64,000 bases of DNA from Gordionus sp. m RMFG-2023 (Eukaryota; Nematomorpha; Gordioida; Chordodea; Parachordodidae): the NCBI RefSeq assembly GCF_954871325.1, contig NC_088779.1:25406869-25470868 (forward strand), in the 5' to 3' direction. The first letter of the stretch is position 1; every line of letters starts with the position of its first letter. Below the pieces are notes generated by a model, which made no database searches, was not told the origin of the DNA, and saw only the letters and a list, made by a program, of their open reading frames with translations. The position numbers and the translations under genes were made by a program. Shown in pieces: positions 46,069 through 58,862 of this stretch.

Positions 46069-49000
46069 CAGAGTTGTTAAACGCTATTTTTAAAAGTAGC
46101 GCGCTACCGCTTTCGCTATTTTTAAAAGTAGCGCGCTACCGCTTTCGCTATTTGTCAAAAAAAGTAGCGCGCTATTAGCTACTTTTTTATTTATTTTTTG
46201 CTTATAATGTAAATGTATAATAAATAATATATAAAAATCAACATTTATAAATATAAAAATATAGTTAGTTTAGATTATAAAAAAATAAGCAATATAAATA
46301 AATATTTATTTTAATTTGTTGCATTTTAATAATAATATCATTTCAATATTATCATCCCCAAGTCTAGAGCGACGATCAGAAAGTATAAGCTTTGCTTTAC
46401 TAAATAATCTCTCGACACTAGCACTTGAGGGCAAGGGGGAATTTAATTTTATATATAAATTTTTAATATATGAAAAATTATCAAAAATATTCATTTCAAT
46501 ATTTTTTGATTGAAAAAAAAGATCAATTGGATTTTCTATTAAATCATCTTTAATTTCAAAAAAATTATTTGAGGATGTCTTCGTGGTAGATACTCGGCAA
46601 TCTATGTTTGTTGGAGTAAGATTATTCAGCTTCGCCATTAGCCTATCGCGTTGATGTTTGGCATCATCGGAATTTATATATGGCCAGTTTAGTTTAAACT
46701 TTGGATGAACCATTGCCGCTAAGACATTGTCATCATTGTATAAGTTTGGGAATCTAAAAGTTACAAAAATAGAGTATTTTAAATATATCTTAATCATAAA
46801 ATTTTATAAATTTTTTAGCTTTAAACATTTAGTTAGAATAAATCTTCAGTCAAAATCAAAACAATATAAATTTTATTTACCTTCTCTCAATGCCTTTTAA
46901 CAGAGAGTCTACTAGGGGCTGGCATAAGATTAGATTATTCAATCTCTTTAATTTGGTATTTAGGATACTTACAGTTGGAACATAATACCCCATCTCCATA
47001 TTATCCTCACCTTCCAAAATTTCAAGGGAAACAGCAACATATTGCATAACCTAAAAAATTAAAATGATATGGAAATGAATCATTATTAATTAGAATTACT
47101 TCTGTATACTCTTTTATAAAAGTATGCTCTTCATCGTTAATATATTCAATTTCAACAAGATAGAGATAATTAATCTCTAATTATCTTTCCTCCAGAAAAA
47201 AAGCGATAAGTTTTATTGCTTGGTATACAGAATTCCATCTTGTACGATTAGGGGTTAATAAATACCTCCCTAATTTTTTTAAACATGTCAGAACTTTTAG
47301 GAGATTTGTTTTGCTTAGTCCATAAAGTTTGACATTTATAAAATGTCGATCTTGACACCCTTTTAAAATCTTCATCATTTAAAGCTCCTTCAGCATCTAC
47401 TGTTGCTATCAAATTTAAATTATGATAGGAGCATCTCTGATGGCTGGGTAACATAATATTGATTAGATTAACATGAATTATAAAATAATTTAAACCTTCT
47501 TCTAAGATTTCATTAATATCATTGGCATCAACACCTATTTCCTCCTCTTCCAATACATGTTGACTATCATTCTGTATCTCATCTTCAGCATTATCTTCTA
47601 TATTCATATTAAATAGGACAAATTAAATTATTCATCCAGTTTTAATAGAAATGTCTAGTAATATCTATCAAAAATGGAGTGGAAAAATCATTTCTTAGTA
47701 TTCTAAATTTTGAACCTCAGGAATTATAATGTAACTAAGCAAAAATATTTTATCAAATGAATACATTGAATGAATTCCCACTGTATATAAATTGATGGCA
47801 ATTAATCAATAAGAAATAAATAGAGTAAAAATCTAATCATCCATGAAATATTCAATAACCATATCTTATTAAATGTTAGATTATCTCAATGACACTGTAC
47901 AATAAAAATTAATGAAATAATCCACCTCTGTTTTATATTTTATTAGTTAATTTCACTAATTTTATTTATAATTTGATATAAATTATGATAATCAGAATAT
48001 TACTAAAATATGTGTGTATTTAGTTAATAAAAATTCTATAAATAATGTGAAATATTAAAATACTAAATATTTTATAGATTAAATAATAACCATTCCATTC
48101 TGATTAATTTACTGCCCAAAAAATCATAACTTAAAATAAATATTATAAATAAATTTGTGATATAACCTAAATGCCTTCAGGTAGTTAGACCCATTGTCAG
48201 TAACCATCTTGCAAACTTTATTATGAATCCTAAAAGACTTGTGGATGTCAATAATTTTATTTGCAAGTACGTCATATGTCTGGCATCCTATAATCCTTTT
48301 AAGGGCTAAGGCTACAGATCTTCTTTTTAAAGTCCTAGGGTCTAACCAATGGCCTGTGATTCCCAAATAAGCTCTAAAAATATTTAATCAGAGCAATTTA
48401 TAAATATAAATAAGTTTTTATCTTCTGTTATGTGTCCAACTATCTGCCGTGGTACATACATAAGATATATCTGATAACTCTACTATTAGAGCATCTTTCA
48501 TCACTTTGAAGTTGTCGGATATTTTATTCATAAGTGTCTGGAGACATAAAACTGTTGTGCCAGGGGATAAAGTTTTAATCATCATAGTAAATGATGGATT
48601 ATCAACCAAGGACAATGGCTGAACTGTGTCAATAATAAAATCAACAATTACTTCATCAGCCAATTTTTGTGAAATATTGGCATGTTTATTATCAGTTAAT
48701 TTGGTTTGGATAGTATTTGTCTTTTTGAATGAAGATTCTCCTATACCAAAAATTTTAATATGTTTCTCTATTTCCTTATAGCAATTGGCGTGAACAGTCT
48801 AATAAAATAAATAATATTATAATGTAAAAATAACAATTTACCTTTAGGTGTTTCTTCAGGTTATAGCTACTCGATTGATTTGATGATATATTTTTTTTAC
48901 ATTTTAAGCACAGGAATTTGAATCCATTTTGTTTTAATATTTATTTAAAAAATTTTTTCAAATCTAGGGAATGGGAAATCGTTATTAGAGCTATTAAGTA

Positions 49001-49335
49001 CATTTTCTTCCATTGAATCTTCCATGTCTGAATCACTTTCAAGGACTTGGATATCCATGGGCGATGCCATTTTAGATTATTAACACAGATTGAAAATATA
49101 AATTAAAAATTGAAAATATATTTAAATTTCAAAATTAAATAATAAATTATAAAAATTATAATTAATTATGATATTATATTTAAATTTTCATGTTTATACT
49201 TACATTCATTATATTTTTTAAAAGTAGCGAAGTAGCGCTCTAAAAAATTAAATAATTTTAAAAAAAGTAGCGGCTATTAGCTATAGCTACCAAAAAAGAT
49301 AGCGCGCTAAGTAGCGCGCTACTTTAACAACTCTG
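46069..49335 (-). mobile_element. hAT transposon with BED finger, spliced transposase, decayed
   Basis: Inverted ends CAGAGTTGTTAAA and TTTAACAACTCTG, with AGTAGCGCGCTAC motifs repeated just inside (three tandem copies at left). Minus-strand transposase in order: acidic N-terminus starting MASPMDIQVLESDSDMEDS near 49070; BED-type finger FLCLKCKKNISSNQSSSYNL KKHLK near 48930-48845; a 40-50 nt intron; MADEVIVDFIIDTVQPLSLV (48663); ITGHWLDPRTLKRRSVALAL (48366); VCKMVTDNGSNYLKAFR; RRSRLGDDNIEMILLL dimerisation tail (46306-46797). Several breaks make it inactive, including a frame change before the finger and a lost donor after WTHNRR. A flanking duplication is not evident. Confidence 0.82.
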
Positions 49336-49439
49336 ATATACAACTTGTGCTGTATATCATTTTATTACTAATTTAACACTTCCCAAAACATTTTCTTATA
49401 ATATTCAAATTTTAAGCTTCTCTAAATTTTTGATATTAT

Positions 49440-49530
49440 ACCAAGCATTTAAGCCTTTGTGCCTTCTATGAGCAAAATTTTTAGGTTTGAGTAATATTTT
49501 CTAGGTGAGCAGTTTGAAAATTTTATCAAG
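49440..49530 (+). mobile_element. MITE family A fragment
   Basis: Contains TTCTATGAGCAAAATTT and downstream GAGCAGTTTGAAAATTTTAT, matching the middle of family A; its termini are not preserved. Confidence 0.45.
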
Positions 49531-49789
49531 CAGGGCTGTGGACCGTCGTTCCAAATAAAAGTGTTCAGCTAAAAATTCCTGAACCATGTTAGGGTTCACG
49601 TTCAGTTAAATCTCAAGGGTTCGAGTTCTCAAGACTGTTACTAAAGCTTTGACTTTGATTAAATTTAGATCCATTGGTTAGAAACATATAATATTCTTAT
49701 GTAGATTTATTAATTTCAAAAATTCTTAAACGGGTATGGTGGTTTTCGCCGATTTTAATAAATAAACCAATATAGAAAATAGCGAAGAG

Positions 49790-51110
49790 TATATATAATG
49801 TAAATAAACAAATCAAACAACGAGGCAACAACTAGACGCTCTTGCCTTCCTCGGTCTGTTTCTATATCGCGATCATCTCTCTCGGAACCAACGGACCACC
49901 CAATTTCCTCCGACTCGGAAAGTGACGAAAGTCTCCTCCATGGCGAACTGGAAAGTACATCATCCATGTCACATGCCAGGTTTCAAATAGCGCTAACTCC
50001 AACCAATGGTAGCTCAAATGCTTACCCCACACAAAAAGTTTATAAATTAATGAATCTGTGGAGGTGATTAATGAGTGACCTTATAGTACCAAAATGTAAA
50101 ACCAATGAAAGGAATCCCCACGAATTAAAATATATCAAAAGAATCGTCATGCGAATGCTAGAAGGTTCAGGCATGGTTATTTGTGACACCGCCACTGAAA
50201 GGCGTAGAATTTTAACGCTAGCAATCCATTGGTGCTAGCAAACCGGTAAGGCCAATGACCTCTCATACCAGGAAAAATACAGGAGGCAGATAAAATGAAT
50301 ATAGTGCCTAACAGGCCCTTTCGAGAAAAACGAATTTATTTTGAATAAAACATGTACTAAGAGACAATGCCTGAGCTTAATTTTTTTTTTTAATTTTAAG
50401 AATAAAATGGATCTCAACCACAAATTTATTATCAAAATTATTAAGATTCAACCACGAGCTTAAGCCATAAAAAGAAACTTTGTAAGGTAGGCTTAAATAG
50501 AAGGGGGATTACACTTCAAAGTCAAGCCTAAACAGATAGTTCAATCTATAAATTTAACTTAAAAATGGGATCCAATCTCGAAGTTGCATTATGAATGTGA
50601 TATCAAAGTATTTTGGAAAAAATACATTTAAGAAATTAAATGAAAATGATTAAAATACAATGTAATATAAATTAATATCACTAGATACGTATGATGAGAA
50701 AGATTGCCAAGATAATAGTCGATATCCTTGTCGTTTCCACTAATGATTTTAACGTTTACAAGTATGTTTTATTATAACTATCATCCCCTCCGAAAAAGCA
50801 GAATAAAAATAATAAATGAATAAATATTTTCAAAAAAAATCTCTTATTAAAAATTAATATAAGATTGACATCACCGAAGGCTGAGTAAAAGAAAAATTTG
50901 AGTTTGGGATGTCCTCTCTTTCCACCCTTCGCACGAAAATTTTGTTAATGCAGAAATTCCAATACACTTCTATTAAAAAATTATTAATTCGAAATTAATA
51001 CAATTATTCTCATTATCTCACAGGAATCAGTGTTCAACAGTTCGATTTCAGGCGATTTTAGTAATTCAATATTTTATCCAGAAAAATATTATGCATGAAT
51101 CAAATTATCA
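49790..51110 (+). CDS. possible multi-exon gene, unrecognised
   Basis: A GC-richer plus-strand stretch (49815-50075) reads SCLPRSVSISRSSLSEPTDH then SSDSESDESLLHGELEST, an acidic Ser-rich segment, up to TGA at 50070-50072. The same frame then stays open through PHELKYIKRIVMRMLEGSGM and ATERRRILTLAIHWC. One way to read this is an in-frame intron from the GT at the end of LMNLW to an acceptor before GCGTAGAATT. Further coding-like exons may lie at 50690-50762 (RKIAKIIVDILVVSTNDFN) and 51023-51097 (ESVFNSSISGDFSNSIFYPE then stop). Exon chaining is not secure, and the minus strand also has a 70-codon frame (49755-49967). Product unknown. Confidence 0.35.
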
Positions 51111-51444
51111 CGCACCTTGGCTTCCAAATTTTGATACACTTGTAAATAAATATATTTTGGCTTTATGTTATTATACATTAACATGATATGAATATTTTTG
51201 GGAAAAATTGGGGGAATGAACTATACCTGGGGAAAACTTCTGCTGTACATAGAGCCATTGGCATATTTAAGATATCTTTAATCTTAGATCTAGTAATTAA
51301 TTTTGTCCAAACTAACAAGGTGTCCAGTTGATAAAAAATTCTATCGAATTAAATGGGAAGGCTAATTTAAAAAACTCCTTATGATATTCATTAAAATATT
51401 ATTATTCATTACATATCATATTAGGTATAAATTAAAACTGTTCC

Positions 51445-54400
51445 ACGTCATTACAGAGAAACCATTACAGAGAATGTATTTTACAGAGAAACTTTTGTAG
51501 AGAAAACAAAAATAGAGAATGCACTTATAGAGAAAACAATTATAGAAAATATCGTTTATAGAGAAAATTTTATAGTGAAAGTTTTATATAGAGAATGACG
51601 TTTATAGAGAATGCACTTATAGAGAAAACAAATGTAGAGAATGTCGTTTATAGAGAATAATTTTATAGAGAATAATTTTATAGAGAATAATTTTATAGAG
51701 AATAATTTTTTAGAGAATAATTTTATAGAGAATAATTTTTTAGAGAATAATTTTATAGAGAATGATTTTATAGAGAATGATTTTACAGAGAATGATTTTA
51801 CAGAGAATGATTTTACAGAGAATAATTTATAGAAAATGTATTTTATAGAGAATATTTTATAATGAATGTATTTTATAGAATTATTTTATAAAGAATGTAT
51901 TTTATAGGGAATTATTTTATAGAGAATTATCTTATAATGAATGTATTTTATAGCATTATTTTATAAAGAATATTATTTTATAGAGAATTATTTTATAAAG
52001 AATTTTATTTAAGAATATGATTATTTTATAAAAAATGTTATATATAGTCATAGGGAAAAAAATTACAGTATTTGACAAAATATTATATATTAGAATTACC
52101 TTATATAAAAGAATAATTGGGTAGTTTTTGAATTATTACAATCGGTACAGAAAATTATTTGTTTTTCTTTGCACAAGGCTTTTCGATTATTAGATGAATT
52201 AATGGTAGAACAAAATTTTGACATGATTTGTAAGGAAAATCATATAGTAAAAGAATATAAAAATTTTTTACAAATTTAAATTTATTATTTAATTATATTT
52301 ATTTAAATTAAGTAACTAGTTACTTTTGGCCGTTACTTTCTAAAAAATGTAGCCAGCTACAGTTACGATTTTGTAAATGTAACTAGTTATAAATATTTTT
52401 TAGCTAAAGTGTAGCTAGTTAATGGTAACCACTTAATTTGACAAAACTAATGTAGAGATTTTTATTTATAAGCTTTTTTTATCTTCAGAAAAATTTATTT
52501 AGTTCTTACTTATATTATTATTCTTCCTAAAAATTTTCAATTATAGAGGGGACACACCGATAATCCATTCCTATGAGAAATTTTACTAAATTTATTTTTA
52601 AAGATAAGAATACAAAAATAAAATATATAGTGTTGTTAAAAGTTACTTTAGCAATGTGACTTAAAGAATATGTTTAATACTATTTGTATATGAAGTTTTT
52701 ATAAGATAAACATTGATAATATACTGAGCTTAGCAATATTCATTTCGAAATTTCAAATAAATTTTTATTCATAAAAAATCCAAATAAACATAGTATAAAT
52801 AATATACCAATATAAAAAATACAATTATATGATTAAATTAAACATTTAAATTTAAATTATGGGATAAAGCCCTTAAATAATCCAGCATGGTTCTTGAATA
52901 AAAATCTTCAACAATTAGAAAAATCCTATTGGATCTTTTGCGATATTCTTTCTTTGACAGCGGAGCCAATAGTCCTAAAGAATATTGTTCCACTTTGTAA
53001 CAATTCAGGCTATCTTCGTCTTTGAGAGCTAAAAATTAAAATGCTAAAATTTATAATATAATATAATTACTCTCTTTATAAATTTCCAGATCGTTGGATG
53101 ATGGGAACTTATATGAGACGAAAAACTTCTATGCCAGTCCTCTACTGAATTATTTGTATTCGGTCCACAAGATAGTGTCGATTCGTGGCAATTTCATAGA
53201 GAAATGCTAAATATTAGCGACTTCCTCTCCATCGCTATCATTTTTCTAATCCACGTCTCTTCCAAGTATTCTATCAAGGGGGAGAGAATATCCCTATTTT
53301 CTTGATAAAATTTAGAGGCACATAATTCCTCGAATCTATGAATTACATCCTCAATTGGTACATATGCCAGTGACATTAACATTTTAATGTACATAGCAAA
53401 ATTTGTTTCGGTTTTGTAGGCATTGCAAATTAGCGGATTTTTTTGAACCATGCGCCATATGCATTAGGACATATGAAACAGGCATCCGCGCAAAAGTAAC
53501 TGGTTACTTAATTTATATATATATTTCAATAAATATAATTAAATAATAAATTTAAATTTGTAAATTTTTTTAATATTCTTTTACTATATGATTTAAATCT
53601 TAGCCAATGAATTTATATTAATATAAATATATTCGATTTAACGTAATTTAATCGATCCGGTTAGCCTTGAATCTAATATCCACTAAAAATAATTGTAACT
53701 AGTGGCTAGTTATATTTAAAAAAAGAAATCTATTAACTGTAACTTGTTATATTTTCCCAAATTTAACTACTAACTTAACTAGTTGCATTACATTGCCAAA
53801 GTAACTTTTAACAACACTATCTATTTTATATGTACTTATCTTTAAAAATAAATTTCGTAAAATTCCTTACAAATCATGTCAAAATTTTATTCTACCATTA
53901 ATTCATCTAATAATGGAAAAACCTCGCTTATATAAAGTAATTCTAATATTTAAAATTAAGTAAAATACTGTAATTTTTTTTTCCTATGACTATATATAAC
54001 ATTTTTTATAAAATAATCATATCTTTAAGTAAAATTCTTTATAAAATAATTCTCAATAAAATACATTCTTTATAAAATAAAAAATACCTTTATAAAATAA
54101 TTCTCTATAAAATACATTCTTTATAATAAATTCTCTATAAAATCATTATCTGTAAAATCATCTCTATAAAACTATTCTCTATAAAATCATTCTCTATTAA
54201 ATCATTCTCTGTAAAATCATTCTCTATAAAATTATTCTCTATAAAATCATTCTCTATAAAATAATTCTCTGTAAGATCATTCTCTATATACGAAATTCTC
54301 TATAATTGTTTTCTCTATAAAAAATTCTCTGTAAAATACATTCTCTATAAAATAATTCTCTATAATCGACATTCTCTATAATCGACATTCTCTATAATCG

Positions 54401-54490
54401 ACATTCTCTATAATCGACATTCTCTATAATCTCTGTAAAAGTTTCTCTATAATTGTTTTCTCTGTAATGGTTTCTCTGTAATGACGCGAT
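51445..54490 (-). mobile_element. Mutator-like element with long minisatellite inverted arms
   Basis: Left arm (51445-52290) begins GTCATTACAGAGAAACC and carries dozens of short units of the type TTTTATAGAGAATAA. Right arm (53870-54490) is its inverted counterpart (TTCTCTATAAAAT units), ending GGTTTCTCTGTAATGAC. Inside, the minus strand at 53194-53451 encodes YIKMLMSLAYVPIEDVIHRF then EYLEETWIRK, matching the C-terminal region of MULE transposases (ALAFVPxxDV...F). Only this piece is left, so the copy is not autonomous. The 63-codon plus frame 51641-51832 is just the minisatellite read in one frame. Confidence 0.75.
52628..53816. mobile_element. inner inverted-repeat element within the 51-54 kb composite
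   Basis: TAGTGTTGTTAAAAGTTACTTT at 52628 and AAAGTAACTTTTAACAACACTA ending at 53816 are inverted copies. Nearby are many GTAACTAGTTAC-type motifs, also at 52310-52440 and 53495. The same TGTTGTTAAA terminus marks MITE family A and the 46-49 kb hAT, so a hAT-type insert inside the Mutator-like element is likely. Boundaries are uncertain because both layers are rearranged. Confidence 0.5.
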
Positions 54491-55160
54491 ACCAATTAAA
54501 ACGCATGCAAAAATTAAGAAAATATTTTATTTTATTATATTACATGATTTTATTTAGTACGCTCAACTTCTTTTGATTTTTTATTTAAACTCAACAAATA
54601 TGTTTACTACAATAAAAATTAATTTATATATATTATAAAAATTTAATTTTACCTAAAAAAAGAGAAGAGAAAAAGTCAATGTAAGGTCATCATAATATCA
54701 AAATATTATTTAAAAATTGATGGATTTTTTATTAAATAATATCAGTAAATTTGTTGAGGCTAATATTTTTCTTTTTTTTTGAAGAATTATAATAAAAAAT
54801 GATTATAAAATGTTTTAATGATAAAAGAAAAAGGAAGAGAGGAGAAGAAGAAAAGAAAAGAAAAAGAAGAGAAGCATATTTCAAACTACTTAAAAATATT
54901 TTTTAATACTTGTCAAAGTTTCCAAGCTAATAATAAACGTTACAAACATTGAATTAAAACTTTAAATTTTTATGTAGTGTGATAATTTAATATATTTTTC
55001 ATTTAATCTTGCATTAAACATAAAAAACTCCTACAGCATTCTTCAGTTAGTTTTTTCTTGTTTTCTTTCCTATTCTTGTATTTCTTTCCTTTCCTTTTTT
55101 TTCTTCTTTTTTTTCTTTTCTAATCACCTTTTTTCCTTATTTTTATTCTGCCTTCATTTA
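54491..55160. other. intergenic stretch
   Basis: AT-rich, with a purine-rich tract (AAGAAAAGAAAAAGAAG-like) at 54830-54875 and a pyrimidine-rich one at 55050-55135. No gene seen. Confidence 0.4.
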
Positions 55161-55555
55161 ATGGCCTCCATCGCTAAGTTTAACAAAAATAGATCAACTT
55201 GTATTTTGTGGCATAGAACCGAGGATGGAAATAAAATTGGATTTGCATATCTTAAGAGATATTCTTTGTCTAAGGTATAAATTCTCTTTCCAGGGACTGT
55301 CCTTAGTTTTTACCTAATGATTTTAAAAAGAGGATAGCTTCTTCACCAAGTTTCTTAATGTGGTAAGTAACAATGTAAAAAAATGTTTTCTAATTGAGAA
55401 TATTTATAGGTTTTATATAATTTGGCAGTAGCAATTGGTGAACCACCATCATATAGGCCTCCTTTGAAAATAGGTTGAATGGGTATGGGAGGCTCTCCTC
55501 AATGTACATAGGGAAGTTTTACCCAGCACTAATGCTTAGTCCCAAAGAAGATTAA
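55161..55555 (+). CDS. possible small spliced gene, unrecognised
   Basis: The ATG at 55161 opens MASIAKFNKNRSTCILWHRT then EDGNKIGFAYLKRYSLSK to a GT donor at 55275. Exon 55410-55473 reads VLYNLAVAIGEPPSYRPPLK in phase. A 38-nt GT-AG intron leads to 55512-55555, KFYPALMLSPKED and stop, making 73 residues. A further coding-like stretch at 55307-55361 (FLPNDFKKRIASSPSFLM), followed by a perfect GTAAGT donor and 47-nt intron, does not keep frame with the next exon. The minus strand also has protein-like frames here, so strand and exon set are uncertain. Family not recognised. Confidence 0.4.
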
Positions 55556-55909
55556 ATTTCGCATTCTATTATGCTTCTTAATTATTATTTTCCCATTTCT
55601 TAATATACCTTAATTTATTCTTGAATATTTTGTAAGTTTTACATACAATAATTCTTAAGAATAATTTTGTGCATTAATTAAACTATATTTCCAACATTCA
55701 TTTTTTCTTATATATAATTTAAATTTATATAAAATTTTAAATGTTTAAAAAATTTATGTTTTTTTACAAAGTTCCTCTACGAGACATTTATTTTATAGGG
55801 ATTCATGAGCAGAATATATACATTTAATTTTTTAAATTTTATATTTGAATTTGTTTATTAGAAATCGCCTATATTTTATAGTCACAAGTCCTAATGAATT
55901 TTTGAAACT

Positions 55910-56440
55910 TAAATTGCTTGCGTGAATGTAAACTATACTGTGATATTCAAAGGATTAGTCTATGCTTATAATTTGCGCAGGATTGAAGATGCACATTTAA
56001 ATATAAAAGTCGCTTATCAGTAAAAGTCAAATCTTGCACATGGCATGGTGCAATTAATATCGATATTTCCTTCTTAACACATTGTGAAAGTTGTTAGGCT
56101 AAAAATCATTTTGGCAAATATTTGTAGAAAATCTCAACAACATATTGTTTAATTGTATTTTGATATTATATCGTTATATAATTTTAATTAAAATTAAAAT
56201 TATGGTAAAAATATAAATATTAATTTCAACAATGAAATATTTTATAACCTTGAGAAAAAAAAATCTTGATTTCCCTTTAGATTTTATTTTAATATATTGT
56301 CAAATAAATTTTCAATAAAAATAGGAAATGTAATTATTGAAATAACAATAATATTGGTGTCGCGCTCCAAAAAATCAGATTTTATACAATATAAATATTT
56401 TAAATTATTTTCAAAAAAATTACTCCAAGATGGTTTTTTA
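55910..56440 (-). pseudogene. duplicated 5' end of the neighbouring GPCR gene
   Basis: The minus strand repeats, with clear nucleotide similarity, the region 59960-60490 of the GPCR gene: upstream sequence (shared ACAATAATATTGGTGTCG), the start codon (ATGTTG..GAGATTT), the TTTCACAATG segment and the part encoding the first membrane helix (TTATAAGCATA). The frame is broken soon after the start (stop within about 15 codons) and similarity fades near the second helix. It is a host-gene duplication that has decayed. Confidence 0.75.
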
Positions 56441-58862
56441 TCAAATTATAAGTAAATGGAGAAAGAAACTTTATTGTTGAAAAAACTTGAACATGATAAA
56501 AAAGGATAGCTGGCATCGTCAAGTATTGTATCTAAACTCAGAACTATCTAAAATAATGATTGTTATTGTCCAATCAAAAATTGATTGATAGTAAAGGTTA
56601 TTGATATGCTTACTTTTTAGAGGTTCTAGTGATTTTTTTAAAATACGGTTTAGTATAGTTTAGATTAAGTAATTTAATGGTTAAAACCATTTGAATTATT
56701 GGGTTTTCATTTTAATAGGTAAATAAAAAGTTACATGGAATAATAAGTTATAAAATGGAATCGTATCATTAATATTAAATAATTACTAAATAATCATTAT
56801 AAACATAAATATTGATTTACAAAAATTTAGAAAATTTTATTTTTGTGGATTTTGCTAAAAATTTTTGAATTTATTAAAATTTATTTATAAAAATTTTGCC
56901 AATAGTAACTAGGGAAGTTTTAAATCGCTTTTAATAAATATTATTACATCCCCCTCCCACCCATCTCTTCTAATAAAATTAAAAATCAAGCACACTCGCC
57001 ACCCTTTTTTCTAAAATTGTTCACAGCCAAAATTTTCCTAACCTGGGGTGAACTTTATTTTAGAAAGTAAGAAATATAATTTTAAAAAGATGTGATACGT
57101 AATCTAGGGATTTATAAAATTCAAACCTAAATCTTATATAGCACATATTTTTCAGTTTTTGAAAATTATTTTTAAAGAATTTTTTCCAGCTAATATAGAG
57201 GAGAGGAGGCCGGGGCAAAACGGAACATGGGTACGTCAGAACACTCTATTTTATTTAAAAAATACTAAATTTTAGAGAGTAAAATTTTGTCGCAAATATA
57301 GATAACTTTGATGGGGATGCATGATCAAAATATTTTATTCCTTTTTTTAACCCTAAACTTCAGCAGAAAATTTCTTAACATTTCTTTAATTTTGTTTTCT
57401 CAAAGTTAAGTTGAGATACATAAATTATAAATGAAAGGGCTTAAACCGCCTTCTATCAGATAACATAAAGTTTTATAGAATAAAAACTGATTATATTTGT
57501 CATTAGGAATTTAAGACGAGATAGATAAACAACCGAATCTAAAAAATCGGTAATAACCGTCATTATTTATAGAACTAAGACTTTGAAGTATCAAAAATCT
57601 TGTCACCCGAACTGCGTCAGTCATTTAAAAAGGTCCGTGAAAACTGATTAAAACTTCATATATTGACTGGTGTAATATCAGTAGCCATATTTAGATATGT
57701 TTGTGTATTGCTATATGAAGATGCCACAGCTCTCCAATTTAACATATGAAAGTATACTCAATCATAAACTTTATTTTTTCTCCTCAGAGATATAATTTGA
57801 CAGAATAAAATGAATAGACTAGTTACAAGCGGCTGAGCAAAATTTCCAAAAGTTTAAAATAGAGATTTTGGATGCCGATTGAAAGAAAATGTAAAATATT
57901 TTTTTTACTCAACGAGTAACATCTTTTGGTTTATACTTACCACTCATTCAATATTAAATTATTTTCTAAATTCTATAATTAATGTTTCGTTCTCCATGGC
58001 AGAGCCTTGTGCTAATTTATTCAATCTTATCATTTTCTTTAACATTTTTTAATGGATCTTAGATTATAATATACTCCTACCAATTTTTTGGTTATCGAGA
58101 TCTTCAATCAGATTTCTTAGTCACTTCTCTTAATATTCAAGGTGAACAAAGCCCATTCCAACAACTTGAGCCCGAAATCTGATTGTTTTTTATGAAAGTT
58201 ACTGGTTTCCACATATTTTGGCTATTAAATACGACACTTTTACTTCTGAAATTTATGGTATCACTTAAAATATTTTGATGATCATCTCTCTATGAAACGA
58301 CTAATTTTTGTATTATGTCATTTGCTTCATCAAACTAAAGTAAGATGCTCCTCTTATATTGGGAATCCAATAAATAATCAGCAGTGCAGTGACAGCACAT
58401 GTATTTGGATTGTTTTCTTTTTCAAACTTATCTTTAATATTTTTTCTTTAGGTTGGTAAATTATAAAATTATGGACATGATTGTATTATGTGTTTTCTAA
58501 ATTAAGCATCTCGTTTTTTATGTAAGCCAAGATCAATAAGATAGCTAAATGTTTTTATGAATAGTTTATTAAATTTTTTGCCCCTTTGACAACAATATTT
58601 TTATATCTATAAAATATCTATATCATTTATAAAATATTAGTAACAACCCTCATGTTATATTATTATTTTCATTGGTTTATCTTATATAAAAACATTTAGT
58701 AATATGTATACGCTATTTATTTAATTATAGACATGAGACAGTAAAAAAATTTAGAGATTTACAACATTTATTTTCTAATTAATACAACATTTAACATAAA
58801 ATTAATTATACAAATTAAAATATATTATACTATGTTTACATTTAAAAAAAATTTCCATTTGT
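56441..58862. other. intergenic stretch between GPCR pseudogene and GPCR gene
   Basis: AT-rich. A short plus-strand frame near 57590-57640 (SKILSPELRQSFKKVREN) and a patch at 58120-58420 with minus-strand fragments (TCAVTALLIIYWIPNIRG) look faintly coding but are interrupted; the latter could be more debris of the duplicated receptor. Nothing firm. Confidence 0.35.

Noticed and set aside
51641-51832. 63-codon frame of FIENN repeats as a repeat protein
   Set aside because: It is the TTTTATAGAGAATAA minisatellite of the Mutator-like arm read in one frame; the inverted arm has the same array.
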